A stretch of 64,000 nt of DNA, taken from positions 124,001 through 188,000 of the forward strand of contig NZ_JAKNQQ010000005.1 in NCBI RefSeq assembly GCF_022662475.1. The letters are read 5' to 3'. Under the pieces are notes generated by a model, which had not been told where the DNA came from, made no database searches, and was given only the letters and a program-made list of their open reading frames with translations. The stretch is from Sphingomonas sp. TREG-RG-20F-R18-01. Lineage in GTDB: Bacteria; Pseudomonadota; Alphaproteobacteria; Sphingomonadales; Sphingomonadaceae. A program made the position numbers and the translations under genes. This document shows positions 51,365-61,800 of the stretch, one piece after another (the stretch's first letter is position 1; each line of letters begins with the position of its first letter).

Positions 51365-53554
51365 TTGTTTCACGACGATGACACTGGCGGCGATGAAACG
51401 GGTCGTCTTGCCGCGCTCCATCGCTACGATTTGTTTGGCAGTCCGCCGGAGCCTGATTTCGACAAGATGACCGCCCTTGGAGCGGAATTGTTCGAAGCGC
51501 CGATCTGCGCGATCGTCCTGGTCGCCGAAGATCATCTGTGGCTGAAATCGCATCATGGGACGGATTTGACCATCCTCGCCAAAGCAAAGTCGTTCTGCAG
51601 CGAGGCGATCGGCGATAGCGCGCCGCTGCTGGTCGCGGATGCAACGACCGATCCACGTTTTGCACATAGCGAGCTGGTGCAGCTTGCCGGTATTCGCGCT
51701 TACGCCGGCGCACCGTTGACCACCGCCGATGGCCATCGGATCGGGACCTTCTGCGTGCTGGACACGATCACGCGCCAATTCACCCCGCAACATGCCGCAA
51801 TGCTGACTCGCATGGCGGGCATCGTGGTCGACCTGTTCGAGCGGCGTTACGGGGACCGCGTTTCGGAAATCCTGGCGCCCTTCGCGCAAGGCGCCCACAT
51901 GGCGCTGATCACGACCGACGCGGCCGGCCGCGTGTCGTTCTGGAACGTGGGCGCCGAGGAGATGTTCGGCTATAGCCGCGCGGAAATGACCGGGCAGGAT
52001 ATGGCGCGGATCGTTCCGCCCCGTTTTCGCGGTTCGCATCCGGACGGTTTTGCCCGGGTCGCGGCAGGCGCGGAATCGAACCTCGCGGGCCGGCCGCTCG
52101 AACTCATGGCGCTGCGTAGCGACGGGTCGGAATTCCCGATCGAATTGTTCCTGACCATCTGGCGCGGACCGCTTGGCGTCGGATTTGGTGCGCAGATTCA
52201 GGACATTTCGGAGCGTCGCAGTCGCGAAGAGCAGCTCGAATATCGCGCAAATCATGACCCGCTCACCGGCCTGCTCAACCGCACGGCGTTCAAGGCGTGC
52301 GTGTCCGCGCATCTGCGCAAGAACGCCAGTGCTGCGGTGATCGTGTTCGATCTGGACGGGTTCAAGACCGTCAACGACGACCTCGGCCACGCCACCGGCG
52401 ATGCGCTGCTGCAGGCGCTGGCGCTGCGCACCCTGGCGTTTACCCAAGAGGGCGAAGTCGTTGCGCGGCTCGGCGGGGACGAATTCGCGTTGCTGCTCGC
52501 CGACGGCAGCGAACTGGGCGCCATTCGGGAGCGTGCCAAGACGTTGCTCGAGCTGATCAATCGTCCGTTCGCGGTCAACGGATACCAGTTGAAGCTGGCC
52601 GGCAGCGTGGGGATCGCGATCGCGCCCTTGCAGGCGCGCGATACCGAAGCGTTGTTGATCCGGGCCGATCTTGCGTTGTTCAAGGCCAAGAACGATGGCG
52701 GAAGCCGGTACCGCATCTTCGACACGGGGATGGAAAAGCAGCTCGCGGCGACCCGCGTGTTCCAGGACGAACTCCGCCACGCCTTTGCCAAGCAGCAGTT
52801 CGAGCTCCATTTCCAGCCGCAAGTGAGCCTGGCAGACGGCCGCCTGGTGGGCGCCGAGGCCTTGTTGCGCTGGCGCCATCCGACCTTGGGCCTGCTCTTC
52901 CCGAAGGCATTCTTGTCCATTCTGGAAACCCATGCGCTCGCCTTCCAGACCGGCGGGTGGGTGCTGGACGAAGCCTGTCGCACGCTCGCGCAATGGCGAC
53001 TCGCCGGGCTTTCGGGGATCCGCATGGGGGTCAACCTGTTCGCCGCGCAGCTCCATGCCGGCATGCTCGTCGAAACGGTCGAAACGACGCTCGCGCGGCA
53101 CGGCCTGGCGCCGGCGGACCTGGAGCTGGAAATCACCGAGACGATCGCGTTGCGCCAGGATCGGCGGGAGCTCGATCCGCTGCGGACGCTCCATATGCGC
53201 GGCGTCGGGATCGCGTTCGATGATTTCGGAACGGGCTTTGCATCGCTCAGCGCGCTGAAGACCTTTCCGCTGTCCCGCCTCAAGATCGACCGCTCGTTCG
53301 TCCAGGACGTGGTGAGCGACGCCCATAGCCAGGCGATCATCAAGGGCGTCGCGACGATCGGGCGCAATTTGGGGATCAACGTCATCGCGGAAGGGATCGA
53401 GACCCGCGCGCAGGCGGAGGCCCTGCGCGAGGCGGGCTGCGATGCCGGCCAGGGGTTTCTGTACGGACGCGGCGTCCCGGCGGACGCCTTCCTGGCGCGG
53501 TATCTCGACAACCCGCGGTCCTATGCCCGCGCATTGGACGAGGCGGAGGCCTGA
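51365..53554 (+). CDS. GAF-PAS-GGDEF-EAL protein
   Basis: A 729-residue cytoplasmic c-di-GMP enzyme. A GAF domain (about residues 20-160, VLVAEDHLWLKSHHGTD and FCVLDT), a PAS domain (about 175-285), GGDEF with intact RLGGDEFALLL (about 375) and EAL with GAEALLRW, GVNLFAA, LELEITET, DDFGTGFASL, LKIDRSF and AEGIET. Both active sites look complete; the RxxD inhibitory site is not evident. The start is a TTG at 51365, preceded by an in-frame stop at 51341. GAF and PAS suggest a small-molecule or redox signal. No partner gene is evident. Confidence 0.9.
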   Translation: MFHDDDTGGDETGRLAALHRYDLFGSPPEPDFDKMTALGAELFEAPICAIVLVAEDHLWLKSHHGTDLTILAKAKSFCSEAIGDSAPLLVADATTDPRFAHSELVQLAGIRAYAGAPLTTADGHRIGTFCVLDTITRQFTPQHAAMLTRMAGIVVDLFERRYGDRVSEILAPFAQGAHMALITTDAAGRVSFWNVGAEEMFGYSRAEMTGQDMARIVPPRFRGSHPDGFARVAAGAESNLAGRPLELMALRSDGSEFPIELFLTIWRGPLGVGFGAQIQDISERRSREEQLEYRANHDPLTGLLNRTAFKACVSAHLRKNASAAVIVFDLDGFKTVNDDLGHATGDALLQALALRTLAFTQEGEVVARLGGDEFALLLADGSELGAIRERAKTLLELINRPFAVNGYQLKLAGSVGIAIAPLQARDTEALLIRADLALFKAKNDGGSRYRIFDTGMEKQLAATRVFQDELRHAFAKQQFELHFQPQVSLADGRLVGAEALLRWRHPTLGLLFPKAFLSILETHALAFQTGGWVLDEACRTLAQWRLAGLSGIRMGVNLFAAQLHAGMLVETVETTLARHGLAPADLELEITETIALRQDRRELDPLRTLHMRGVGIAFDDFGTGFASLSALKTFPLSRLKIDRSFVQDVVSDAHSQAIIKGVATIGRNLGINVIAEGIETRAQAEALREAGCDAGQGFLYGRGVPADAFLARYLDNPRSYARALDEAEA

Positions 53555-53687
53555 GCGCTTGCCAACCTTTCGCGCGTCGCAGCTTAGGACCGGAATGCGA
53601 CGCCCTCTTGCGCCGCGCCGCACAAAAGCTAAGCCCCCGCAACGACACGAGCCTTATTGTGAACACACGTGGGAAGCAGGAGATCTG

Positions 53688-56120
53688 ATGCATTTCAGAG
53701 CGATGCCCAAATCCATGCTGCGCCGCGCGCGATGGCTTGCCCTCACCTGCACCGCGCCGCTGGTCGGACTGTGCGCCACCTCGTCGACGCAAGCGGCGTC
53801 GTCATCCTTCGATCTGGTCGGCCCCAAGGTCGAGGTCACGGTCAAGCATGGCGCGGTGACGCTGCCGCTCGAGTCGGTCCCCAATCTCGTCGAGGGCGAT
53901 CTCGTTTCGGTCAAACTCGATTTGCCGGAGGAGCAGACCGAGGGCTTTCGCATCGTGGCGGGCTTCCTGCGCGGCGCGATCGACCGGCCTGCCAAGGACT
54001 GGTTTCACGAGGCGCGTAGCTGGAAGGGCAAGGGCGCCGATTTTTCGCTGACCGTCCCCAAGGGCGCGCAACAGATGGCGCTGCTCGTCATTCCCGAAAG
54101 TGGCGGTGGCGCCAATGCCGTGATCAGCACGGTGCGCAAACGCCCCGGCGCGTTCGTCCGCGCGGTGCAGGAACTCAACCAGGCGACGCTGGACCGGGCC
54201 CGGCTCGACGCCTTCCTGCGCGAAACGCTCAAGGCCGAACGGCAGAACCCCGAAAGCGTCTCCGCCGCCTCGCAGGTGCTGACGCGCAGCCTGTCGATCA
54301 AGCTCAAAGCGGAATGCCTCCAGCAACCCGCCGAGCTGCAGGCCGCCTGCCTGACCGGCGACCGCGAGACGTTGTTGCTGGCCGACACGCACAGCTCGGC
54401 ACTGGCCTCCACCCTCGCTGGCGCGCCGACCGATCTCGCCTTCCAGCTCAGCGCGACGCCCCAGGCAGGCTACGGCTCGTACAGTTCGTACATCGGCGTG
54501 GTGCGCGACATGTTCCGCCTGCTCGGTGCGTTCCAGTCGACCCAGCTGCAGTTCATCCCGGCACTGGCCCAGATCGGCAACGGGCGCGCGACCCTGCTGC
54601 TCAACACGCCCCTGTCCTTTGCCAAGCCGACGTCGGTCATGGTCGTCGCGATGCCCGCGATCGAGGCTGCAAAGCCGCCCCCCTTGCGTCCCTCCACGCC
54701 TGACATCGCGCTGTGCGCATCCCCCGACATGGTGTTGCCGGTCGAGGGCGCACCGTTGATCTACGCAACGCAATTCGCCCGCGAGATGGCGTTGCGGCTG
54801 AAACGTCCGGACGGGACGCTGGTCGACGTTCCGGTCCACGCCGAGGCGCGCCGCGGCGGCTATGTGCTGGACGGGCCCATTCCGAACGGACCGTTCGGCG
54901 GCGCGATTCCGGCGCAGCTGCATGGCACCTGGGGCTTTACCCCGTTTGACGGGCCGAACTTCGCCTTGTCCAACCCACTCGTCAACAGTTGGAAGACGGC
55001 CGAGGGCACGTCGCTCGTCGTCGGCCGCGCCAACGATGTCGAGATCCTCGGCGGCGGCGCGGGATGCGTGTCGCAGGTTTCGGTGCGCCGGGGCGACGGG
55101 GCGCCCCGGCCGGTACCGTGGAAGCAGGCGGGCACTCGCGGGATCGTCGCGACGCTGCCCCTCGAAAAAATGGCTCCGGGACCGGTCTCGATCGTGATCG
55201 AAGGGGTCGCCGGATCGACCCCGGCCGTGGTGACGCTGTCCGCCCTGCAGGAGGCCAGCAGCGTCGACGAACTGTCCTTCCACGCGGGGGATGGCGAGGC
55301 GATCCTGACCGGTGCCCGGCTCGACCAGGTGCGCAGCATGACGATGGGGCCGATGACGTTCCATCCCGGGGGTTTGACGCGGGTCGACAATCAGGACCGG
55401 CTGACGCTGCTCGCGAACGACCCGGCGCAGGCGCAGACGATCGGCGCGGGAACCAGCCTGACCGCGGAAGTGACCTTCAGCGCAGGCCGCCGCAAGACCA
55501 TGCCGGTGACGATTGCCGCACGCCGGACCGGAGCGGTGCTCGTCCGGATCGCGGGCCAGACGCCCGCGCACGACGGCACCATCCCCATCGTCATGCGCGA
55601 CCCCAACGTGTTCGCGCAGGACGCACGGATCAGCTTCGCGTTTCACAAGGATGCGATGGAGCCGCTCGACGGCCAGGAGTCGATCGAGGTCGCGACCGCG
55701 GACGGGCGGGCATCCGGAATCATAAAACCCGGCAAGGGCTATGATCTGCAGGACGCGGCGACCGGGATCATCGCGTTTTCGCCGATCGAGGCACTGGGCG
55801 CGCTGGCCTACGGTCCGGTCCGATTCCGGGTCTGGCATGACGACATCGCGTCCAACTGGACGCCGCTGGCAACGATCGTACGCTTGCCCGACATCCGCTC
55901 GGTCAGTTGCCCCGGGCGCGAGCGCTGCCAGATCGGCGGGGACCGGCTGTTCCTGGTGAAAGCGATCGGCGCGAGCGAACAGCCCGATTCGATGCAGGCG
56001 ATCCCCGACGGCTTCGTCGCCGCCAAGATCACCACGCCAGCGAGCCGCGACGGTCGGATCTATCTCCAGTTGCGCGACGCGCCGCAGGCCTTTGCGACGG
56101 TGTCCACCACGAACCGGTAG
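53688..56120 (+). CDS. Large exported protein of unknown function
   Basis: An 810-residue protein that I do not recognise. A signal peptide is clear (about residues 1-37, ending SSTQA). The rest is hydrophilic and predicted largely β-stranded with several Gly/Pro-rich turns and no further membrane segment, consistent with a periplasmic or surface multi-domain protein. A helical section (about 155-215) and cysteine pairs (for example AECLQ and AACLTG, SVSCPGRERCQ) stand out. AGGAG lies five bases before the ATG. It is followed by a strong hairpin, so it is probably monocistronic. I see no diagnostic motif. Confidence 0.8.
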   Translation: MHFRAMPKSMLRRARWLALTCTAPLVGLCATSSTQAASSSFDLVGPKVEVTVKHGAVTLPLESVPNLVEGDLVSVKLDLPEEQTEGFRIVAGFLRGAIDRPAKDWFHEARSWKGKGADFSLTVPKGAQQMALLVIPESGGGANAVISTVRKRPGAFVRAVQELNQATLDRARLDAFLRETLKAERQNPESVSAASQVLTRSLSIKLKAECLQQPAELQAACLTGDRETLLLADTHSSALASTLAGAPTDLAFQLSATPQAGYGSYSSYIGVVRDMFRLLGAFQSTQLQFIPALAQIGNGRATLLLNTPLSFAKPTSVMVVAMPAIEAAKPPPLRPSTPDIALCASPDMVLPVEGAPLIYATQFAREMALRLKRPDGTLVDVPVHAEARRGGYVLDGPIPNGPFGGAIPAQLHGTWGFTPFDGPNFALSNPLVNSWKTAEGTSLVVGRANDVEILGGGAGCVSQVSVRRGDGAPRPVPWKQAGTRGIVATLPLEKMAPGPVSIVIEGVAGSTPAVVTLSALQEASSVDELSFHAGDGEAILTGARLDQVRSMTMGPMTFHPGGLTRVDNQDRLTLLANDPAQAQTIGAGTSLTAEVTFSAGRRKTMPVTIAARRTGAVLVRIAGQTPAHDGTIPIVMRDPNVFAQDARISFAFHKDAMEPLDGQESIEVATADGRASGIIKPGKGYDLQDAATGIIAFSPIEALGALAYGPVRFRVWHDDIASNWTPLATIVRLPDIRSVSCPGRERCQIGGDRLFLVKAIGASEQPDSMQAIPDGFVAAKITTPASRDGRIYLQLRDAPQAFATVSTTNR

Positions 56121-56135
56121 CAGTGCAGCATTGGT

Positions 56136-56167
56136 GCGGACGATGAGGATCCTTCCCCATCGTCCGC
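56136..56167 (+). terminator. Perfect hairpin after the exported protein gene
   Basis: GCGGACGATG (56136-56145) pairs perfectly with CATCGTCCGC (56158-56167), 15 bases after the stop. It probably ends transcription of the exported-protein gene. Confidence 0.6.
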
Positions 56168-56170
56168 GGC

Positions 56171-56305
56171 TCAACCGAACCGGATCACGACCAGGCTGGC
56201 ATTGTCGCTGTCATCCCGCGCCAAGGCGTTGGCGACCGCCGCACCGGCAATGGCAAGGATCGCGGACGACGCCGCCCCGGAAGATACAAAACGCTGCACG
56301 GCAAG
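56171..56305 (-). pseudogene. Remnant of a PP2C-type phosphatase C-terminus
   Basis: On the minus strand, about 44 codons read ...AVANALARDDSDNASLVVIRFG and a stop. RDDSDNASLVVIRFG resembles the last strand of PP2C-family Ser/Thr phosphatases (SDN-x-S/T-x-VV). An in-frame stop lies directly upstream and no further PP2C motif is found, so this is only a fragment, probably left by deletion. The call rests on a short motif. Confidence 0.45.
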
Positions 56306-56449
56306 CGACTACGCAGCAAAGGATACGAGTCAGTTGATCGAAACACGGTCGGATCGACGCCTTGTCGGATGAAGCTGTCGAAATGGCGGGGCGTGCGGAC
56401 GCTATCCGGGTCTGGACAGGCGGGCGGAAGGACCGGTAACGCCGCGCGG

Positions 56450-56650
56450 ATGAGCATTACCGCAACGATCATGAACACGGCCACCGGCCAGCCCATCCAG
56501 AAAATGGTATTCGGCCGGATGCCCAAGCCGTGGGTGTCCTTCAATCTCGAGACCGGCGAGCTCGTCACCGCCGACCGCGTCGAAGTCGGCAAGCCCGCGC
56601 CGGGCAAGTTCGCGGTGCCGGTGGCGGTGTGGGTCACGCCCAAGGGCTGA
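56450..56650 (+). CDS. Small protein of unknown function
   Basis: A 66-residue protein I do not recognise. The second half (MPKPWVSFNLETGELVTADR, then VEVGKPAPGKFAVPVAVWV) has strong third-position GC bias like the neighbouring real genes, while the opposite strand gives an Arg/Pro-rich frame. Two starts are possible (56450 and 56471). No signal or membrane segment. The following flavoprotein gene starts 66 bases downstream; whether they are co-transcribed is unclear. Confidence 0.5.
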   Translation: MSITATIMNTATGQPIQKMVFGRMPKPWVSFNLETGELVTADRVEVGKPAPGKFAVPVAVWVTPKG

Positions 56651-56716
56651 TTCGCCACCCCTCAAACGACAACGCCGGTCATGGCATCAGGACGCATCTC
56701 GCGGTAAGGGCCGGCG

Positions 56717-58357
56717 ATGTTGCGCATTACCGAACTGGCCCTTCCGCTCCATCATCCCGATGAGGCGCTCCCCGCTGCGATCTGCAAGCGGCTCAAGATC
56801 AGCCCACGCGACCTGATCCGCTTCAAGGTCGCGCGCCGTGCGCACGATGCGCGCGACAAGATGGCGATCCTTCTGGTCTATTCGCTCGATGTCGCGGTTA
56901 AGAACGAGGCGACCGTGCTCGCCAAGTTCCGCAAGGACCGCAACGTCGGCACCACCCCCGACACGCGCTACAAATTCACCGCGCAGGCTCCCGCCGTGCA
57001 GAGCGAGATCCGCCCGGTCGTGATCGGCGCGGGGCCGTGCGGGCTGTTCGCCGGGCTGATCCTCGCGCAGATGGGGTTCCGCCCGATCATCCTCGATCGC
57101 GGCAAGGTCGTGCGCGAGCGGACCAAGGACACCTGGGGGCTGTGGCGCAGGAGCGTGCTCAACCCCGAATCGAACGTCCAGTTCGGCGAAGGGGGTGCCG
57201 GCACCTTCTCCGACGGCAAGCTCTACAGCCGGATCAAGGACGCGCGACACCTCGACCGCAAGGTGCTGACGGAGTTCGTAAAAGCGGGCGCGCCCGAGGA
57301 GATCCTGACCGAGGCGCATCCGCATATCGGCACGTTCCGCCTCGTCACGATGGTCGAGAGCATGCGCGAGAGCGTCGAGGCGCTCGGCGGCGAATATCGC
57401 TTCCAGCAGCGTGTCGAGGGGATCGACATCGAGACGCGCGGTGACGGCACACGCCACGTGCGCGGGCTCCACATCCACGACGGCAGCTATCTGCGCGCGG
57501 ATCATGTCGTGCTCGCGATCGGGCACAGCGCGCGCGATACCTTTGCCATGCTCCACGAGGCTGGCGTCTATGTCGAGGCCAAGCCCTTCTCGCTGGGCGT
57601 GCGGATCGAGCATCCGCAATCGTGGATCGACACCGCGCGCTTCGGGCCGAGTGCTGGCAACCCGATCCTGGGGGCGGCGGATTACAGCCTGTCGCACCAC
57701 TGCAAGAACGGGCGGACGGTCTACAGCTTCTGCATGTGCCCGGGCGGCACCGTCGTCGCGGCGACCTCGGAGGAAGGCCGCGTCGCGACCAACGGCATGA
57801 GCCAATATTCGCGCAACGAACGCAACGCCAATTCGGGGCTGGTCGTGGGCATCGACCCCGAGCGCGACTATCCGGGCGATCCGCTCGCGGGGATCGCGTT
57901 CCAGCGGCACTGGGAGTCGCTCGCTTATGTCGCGGGCGGGTCGAGCTACAAGGCGCCCGCGCAACGGCTGGGCGATCTGCTCGCGGGCAAGCCGTCGTCC
58001 GCGCTGGGGCAAGTCGTGCCGTCCTATCGCCCCGGCGTGACGATGGGCGACCTGTCCGAATGCCTTCCCGAGTTCGCGATCACCGCGATGCGCGAGGCGC
58101 TCCCGGTGTTCGGGCGGCAAATCCCGGGATACGACCATCCCGACGTGCTGCTGACCGGGGTCGAGACGCGCACCTCCTCGCCGGTCCGCTTCAAGCGCGG
58201 CGACGATCTGCAGAGCCTCAACACGCGCGGGCTGTATCCGGCGGGCGAAGGCGCTGGCTATGCAGGCGGGATTCTGTCGGCGGCGGTCGACGGGATCAAG
58301 ATCGCCGAGGCGGTCGCCGCAAGCCTCACGCAGACGGCGATGCCGCTGCCGGAGTGA
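56717..58357 (+). CDS. FAD-dependent oxidoreductase of the COG2509 type
   Basis: A 546-residue flavoprotein. The N-terminal 90 residues (LPAAICKRLKISPRDLIRFKV) form the small domain typical of this family, followed by the FAD-binding GAGPCGLFAGLILA, ILDRGKVVRERTKD, FGEGGAGTFSDGKLYSR and a C-terminal GEGAGYAGGILSAAVDGI. The reaction and substrate of the family are not known. No partner is evident. Confidence 0.88.
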   Translation: MLRITELALPLHHPDEALPAAICKRLKISPRDLIRFKVARRAHDARDKMAILLVYSLDVAVKNEATVLAKFRKDRNVGTTPDTRYKFTAQAPAVQSEIRPVVIGAGPCGLFAGLILAQMGFRPIILDRGKVVRERTKDTWGLWRRSVLNPESNVQFGEGGAGTFSDGKLYSRIKDARHLDRKVLTEFVKAGAPEEILTEAHPHIGTFRLVTMVESMRESVEALGGEYRFQQRVEGIDIETRGDGTRHVRGLHIHDGSYLRADHVVLAIGHSARDTFAMLHEAGVYVEAKPFSLGVRIEHPQSWIDTARFGPSAGNPILGAADYSLSHHCKNGRTVYSFCMCPGGTVVAATSEEGRVATNGMSQYSRNERNANSGLVVGIDPERDYPGDPLAGIAFQRHWESLAYVAGGSSYKAPAQRLGDLLAGKPSSALGQVVPSYRPGVTMGDLSECLPEFAITAMREALPVFGRQIPGYDHPDVLLTGVETRTSSPVRFKRGDDLQSLNTRGLYPAGEGAGYAGGILSAAVDGIKIAEAVAASLTQTAMPLPE

Positions 58358-58405
58358 ACCGAACGGTCCAACCTTTGTTGTGCACTGCAACACAAAGGGA
58401 GATCG

Positions 58406-58690
58406 ATGATGGCCAGCACGGCCAAACCCCTCACTGCCGAGCGCGCGATCCTGCTGCTCGGCTGGGTCGCGACCGCGACGGCGGTGATGATGTACGTTTC
58501 GTACATCTCGCAGATCCAGCTCAACCTGGCGGGGCACAAGGGATCGGTGATCCAGCCGCTGGCGACGGCGGTGAATTGTACCTTGTGGGTGGCGTACGGG
58601 TTGCTCAAGCCGCAGCGCGACTGGCCGGTGGCGCTGGCGAATGCGCCCGGCGTGGTGCTGGGCGCGATCACGTTCGCGACGGCGTTGTAG
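58406..58690 (+). CDS. SemiSWEET-type sugar transporter
   Basis: A 94-residue protein with three membrane helices, the bacterial half-size SWEET layout that dimerises to form a sugar pathway. The motifs ATATAVMMYVSYISQIQLNL and KGSVIQPLATAVNCTLWVAY match the family, including the conserved Pro in each helix 1 and the Trp/Asn of the binding site. GGGAG precedes paired ATGs (58406, 58409). It is convergent with putA. Confidence 0.9.
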   Translation: MMASTAKPLTAERAILLLGWVATATAVMMYVSYISQIQLNLAGHKGSVIQPLATAVNCTLWVAYGLLKPQRDWPVALANAPGVVLGAITFATAL

Positions 58691-58709
58691 GGGGTGGTGA
58701 GAGTCTTAG

Positions 58710-58804
58710 CCCCCCCCTTCAGGGGAGGGGTTGGGGTGGGGAAGTCCAGCAGAGCAACCTCTCTGCGAGACACAGCCCCACCCCCGGCCCCTCCCCTGAA
58801 GGGG
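58710..58804. repeat. Large REP-like inverted repeat between SemiSWEET and putA genes
   Basis: A left arm (58710-58741) and right arm (58776-58804) are near-perfect inverse copies, sharing CCCCTCCCCTGAAGGGG, with a 34-base spacer. It stands between convergent genes and may end transcription from both sides. The arms resemble repetitive extragenic palindromes. Confidence 0.6.
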
Positions 58805-58821
58805 AGGGGTGAGTTTCCGTT

Positions 58822-61800
58822 CTACGCCAGCGTCATCAAACTCGCATTCCCACCGGCGGCGGTGGTGTTGATCGAAACCGAAACCTCCTCGCACAACAGA
58901 TCGAGCGGATACGCATCCGCCCGCGCCACCACCTCCGCGCTCGATGCGCCATGCAGCGAGACGATCGCCCCCTCCCGCGCCGCCAGCGCGCGCGACGCGG
59001 CTGCGACGTCCGCCGCATCCCCCTCGACCAGCGCGCCCGCCAGCGCATCGACCTCGGAGAGCCCTTGCGACGGCCAGCTGATCCGCGCCGCCACCGCCGC
59101 GGGCATGCCCGCCGGAGGCACCGCGAGCGGACCGCCCGGAATTACTACCGCATGGTTCCCCGTCGCGAGCACCGCGCCGATCTGCCGCCAGAGCCCGTGC
59201 GCGGTCCGCGCGATCACCGCGATCCGCCCGCGCGGGTGGAGCGCGTAGCGGTTGGTCTCGCCGACCGGCCCGGCCAGCTCGACGGTATAGCCAAGCCGTG
59301 AGCGATCCGCGATCGCGCCGACCGCCGCCGCCATGGCGGGCTCGCCCTGCGTCCCGAGCCAGGTCGCCAGCACCCGCGCGACGGAATCGCCCGTGCCCGC
59401 CTCCGACGGCGTGGCGGCCGCAGACGCCTGCACCAGTCGCGTGAGATACATCGGTCCGCCTGCCTTGGGCCCGGTTCCCGAAAGCCCACGCCCGCCGAAT
59501 GGCTGGACACCGACGACCGCGCCGATCGTGTTGCGGTTGACGTAGAGGTTCCCCGCGCCGATCCGCCGGGTCACATGCTCGATCGTCGCGTCGAGCCGGG
59601 TGTGGAGCCCGAAGGTCAGCCCGTAGCCGGTCGCGTTGATCGAATCGATCAGCGCGTCCAGCCCGCCGCTGCGATACCGCAGAACATGGAGCACCGGCCC
59701 GAACACCTCGCGCCCGATCTGCGCGATAGCGTCGATCTCGATGATCGTCGGCGCGACGAAGGTGCCGTGCTCGGTCTCGGGCGCAAGCCGTGCCTGCTCG
59801 ACGCGGTGCCCCGCAGCCTTCATCCGCGCGATATGATCCTCGATCCCGTCGCGCGCCTGCGCGGTGATGACCGGGCCGATGTCGACCGCGAGCCGGTCGG
59901 TCTTGCCAATCACCAGCTCCGCCACCGCGCCGCGCAGCATCGCCAGCGTGCGATCCGCGACTTCCTCCTGCAGGCACAGCACACGCAGCGCCGAGCAGCG
60001 CTGGCCCGCGCTGTCGAACGCGGACGCAAGCACGTCGCCGACGACCTGCTCCGCCAGCGCGGACGAATCGACGATCATCGCATTCTGCCCGCCGGTCTCG
60101 GCGATCAGCGGGACCGGCGTGCCCTGCGCGGTGAGACGCCCGGCAAGCTGGCGCTGGATCGTCCGCGCGACCCCGGTCGACCCGGTGAAGATCACGCCCG
60201 CGGTGGCGGGCGCGCCGACCAGCGCGGCGCCGACCGCGCCATCGCCGAGCACGAGCTGGACGACCGCCTCGGGCACCCCCGCCGCATGCAGGATCCGCAC
60301 CGCCTCGGCAGCGATCAGCGGGGTCGGCTGTGCGGGCTTGGCGACGACCGGGTTGCCCGCGACCAGCGCGGCGGCGATCTGCCCGGTGAAGATCGCGAGC
60401 GGGAAGTTCCACGGGCTGATGCACGCGATCGGCCCGAGCGGCGTCGCACCGCCGAGCGTCTCTCGCGCCTGCACCGCGTAATAGCGCAGGAAATCGACCG
60501 CTTCGCGCACCTCAGCGATCGCGTTGGCGGCGGATTTGCCCGCCTCGCGCATGACCAGCCCCATCAGTGTCGGCATCGCCTGTTCGAGTTGGTCCGCCGC
60601 GCGATCGAGGCAGGCGGCACGGTCGCCGACCGAGGTCGCCGCCCAGGATGCCGCGGCACTGGCCGCACGCTCCATTGCGGCGGTCGCCTCGGCATCGGAA
60701 TGCTCGAACACACGACCGACGATATCGCGGTGGTCGGCGGGGTTGCGGACGAGCACCGGCGCGCGACCGTCGTCGACGCCTGCGCGCCAGTCCTGCTGCG
60801 CGCTTGCGACCAATGCGTCGCCAAGCGCGAGCAGGCTCGCCTCGTCGCTCAGGTCGAGGCCTGCCGAGTTGCGGCGTTCACCGTAGATATCAACGGGCAG
60901 CGCGATCTCGTCATGCGGCGCGCCGGGCACCGGCATCGCGCGGACGATCTCGACCGGATCGGCGATCAGATCCTCGATCGGCACCGCAGGGTCGCCGATC
61001 CGGTTGACGAACGACGAGTTCGCGCCGTTCTCGAGCAAGCGTCGGACGAGATACGCGAGCAGCGTCTCGTGCGTGCCCACCGGGGCATAGACCCGGCACG
61101 GCCGCGCGAGCCCGTTCGCGCCGACGACCTGGTCGTACAAAGGCTCGCCCATGCCGTGGAGGCACTGGAACTCGTAATCGCCGACGACGAAGTCCTCGCC
61201 CGCAAGCTGGTAGATCGTCGACAGCGTCTGCGCGTTGTGCGTCGCGAATTGCGGGAACACCGCGTCGCGCGCCGCCAGCAATTTCCGCGCGCACGCGATG
61301 TACGCGACGTCGGTGTAGATCTTGCGCGTATAGACCGGATAGCCCGACAGCCCGTCGACCTGCGCGCGCTTGATCTCGGCATCCCAATAGGCGCCCTTGA
61401 CCAGCCGGATCATGATCCGCCGCCCGGTCCGCCGCGCGAGCGCGATGACGAAATCGATCACCAGCGGGCAGCGCTTGCCGTAGGCCTGGACAACGAAGCC
61501 CAACCCCTTCCACCCGTCGAGCGCGGGATCCTCGGCGAGCGCCTCGAGCAGGTCGAGCGACAGTTCGAGCCGGTCCGATTCCTCGGCATCGATGTTGAAG
61601 CCGATGTCATAGCCCTTGGCGAGCAAGGCGAGCCCGCGCACGATCGGCAGCAATTCGATCATCACGCGTCCTGCCTGGGCGCGGCTGTAGCGCGGGTGGA
61701 GCGCCGACAGCTTGATCGAGATCCCCGGCCCGCCATAGACGCCGCGCCCTTCCGACGCTGCGCCGATCGCGTGGATCGCCTGTTCGTAGTCCCGCAGATA

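Noticed and set aside
56185..56658. Minus-strand frame with one hydrophobic stretch over the small plus-strand gene
   Set aside because: Third-position GC bias favours the plus-strand frame; the minus-strand product is Pro/Arg-rich outside the hydrophobic stretch.
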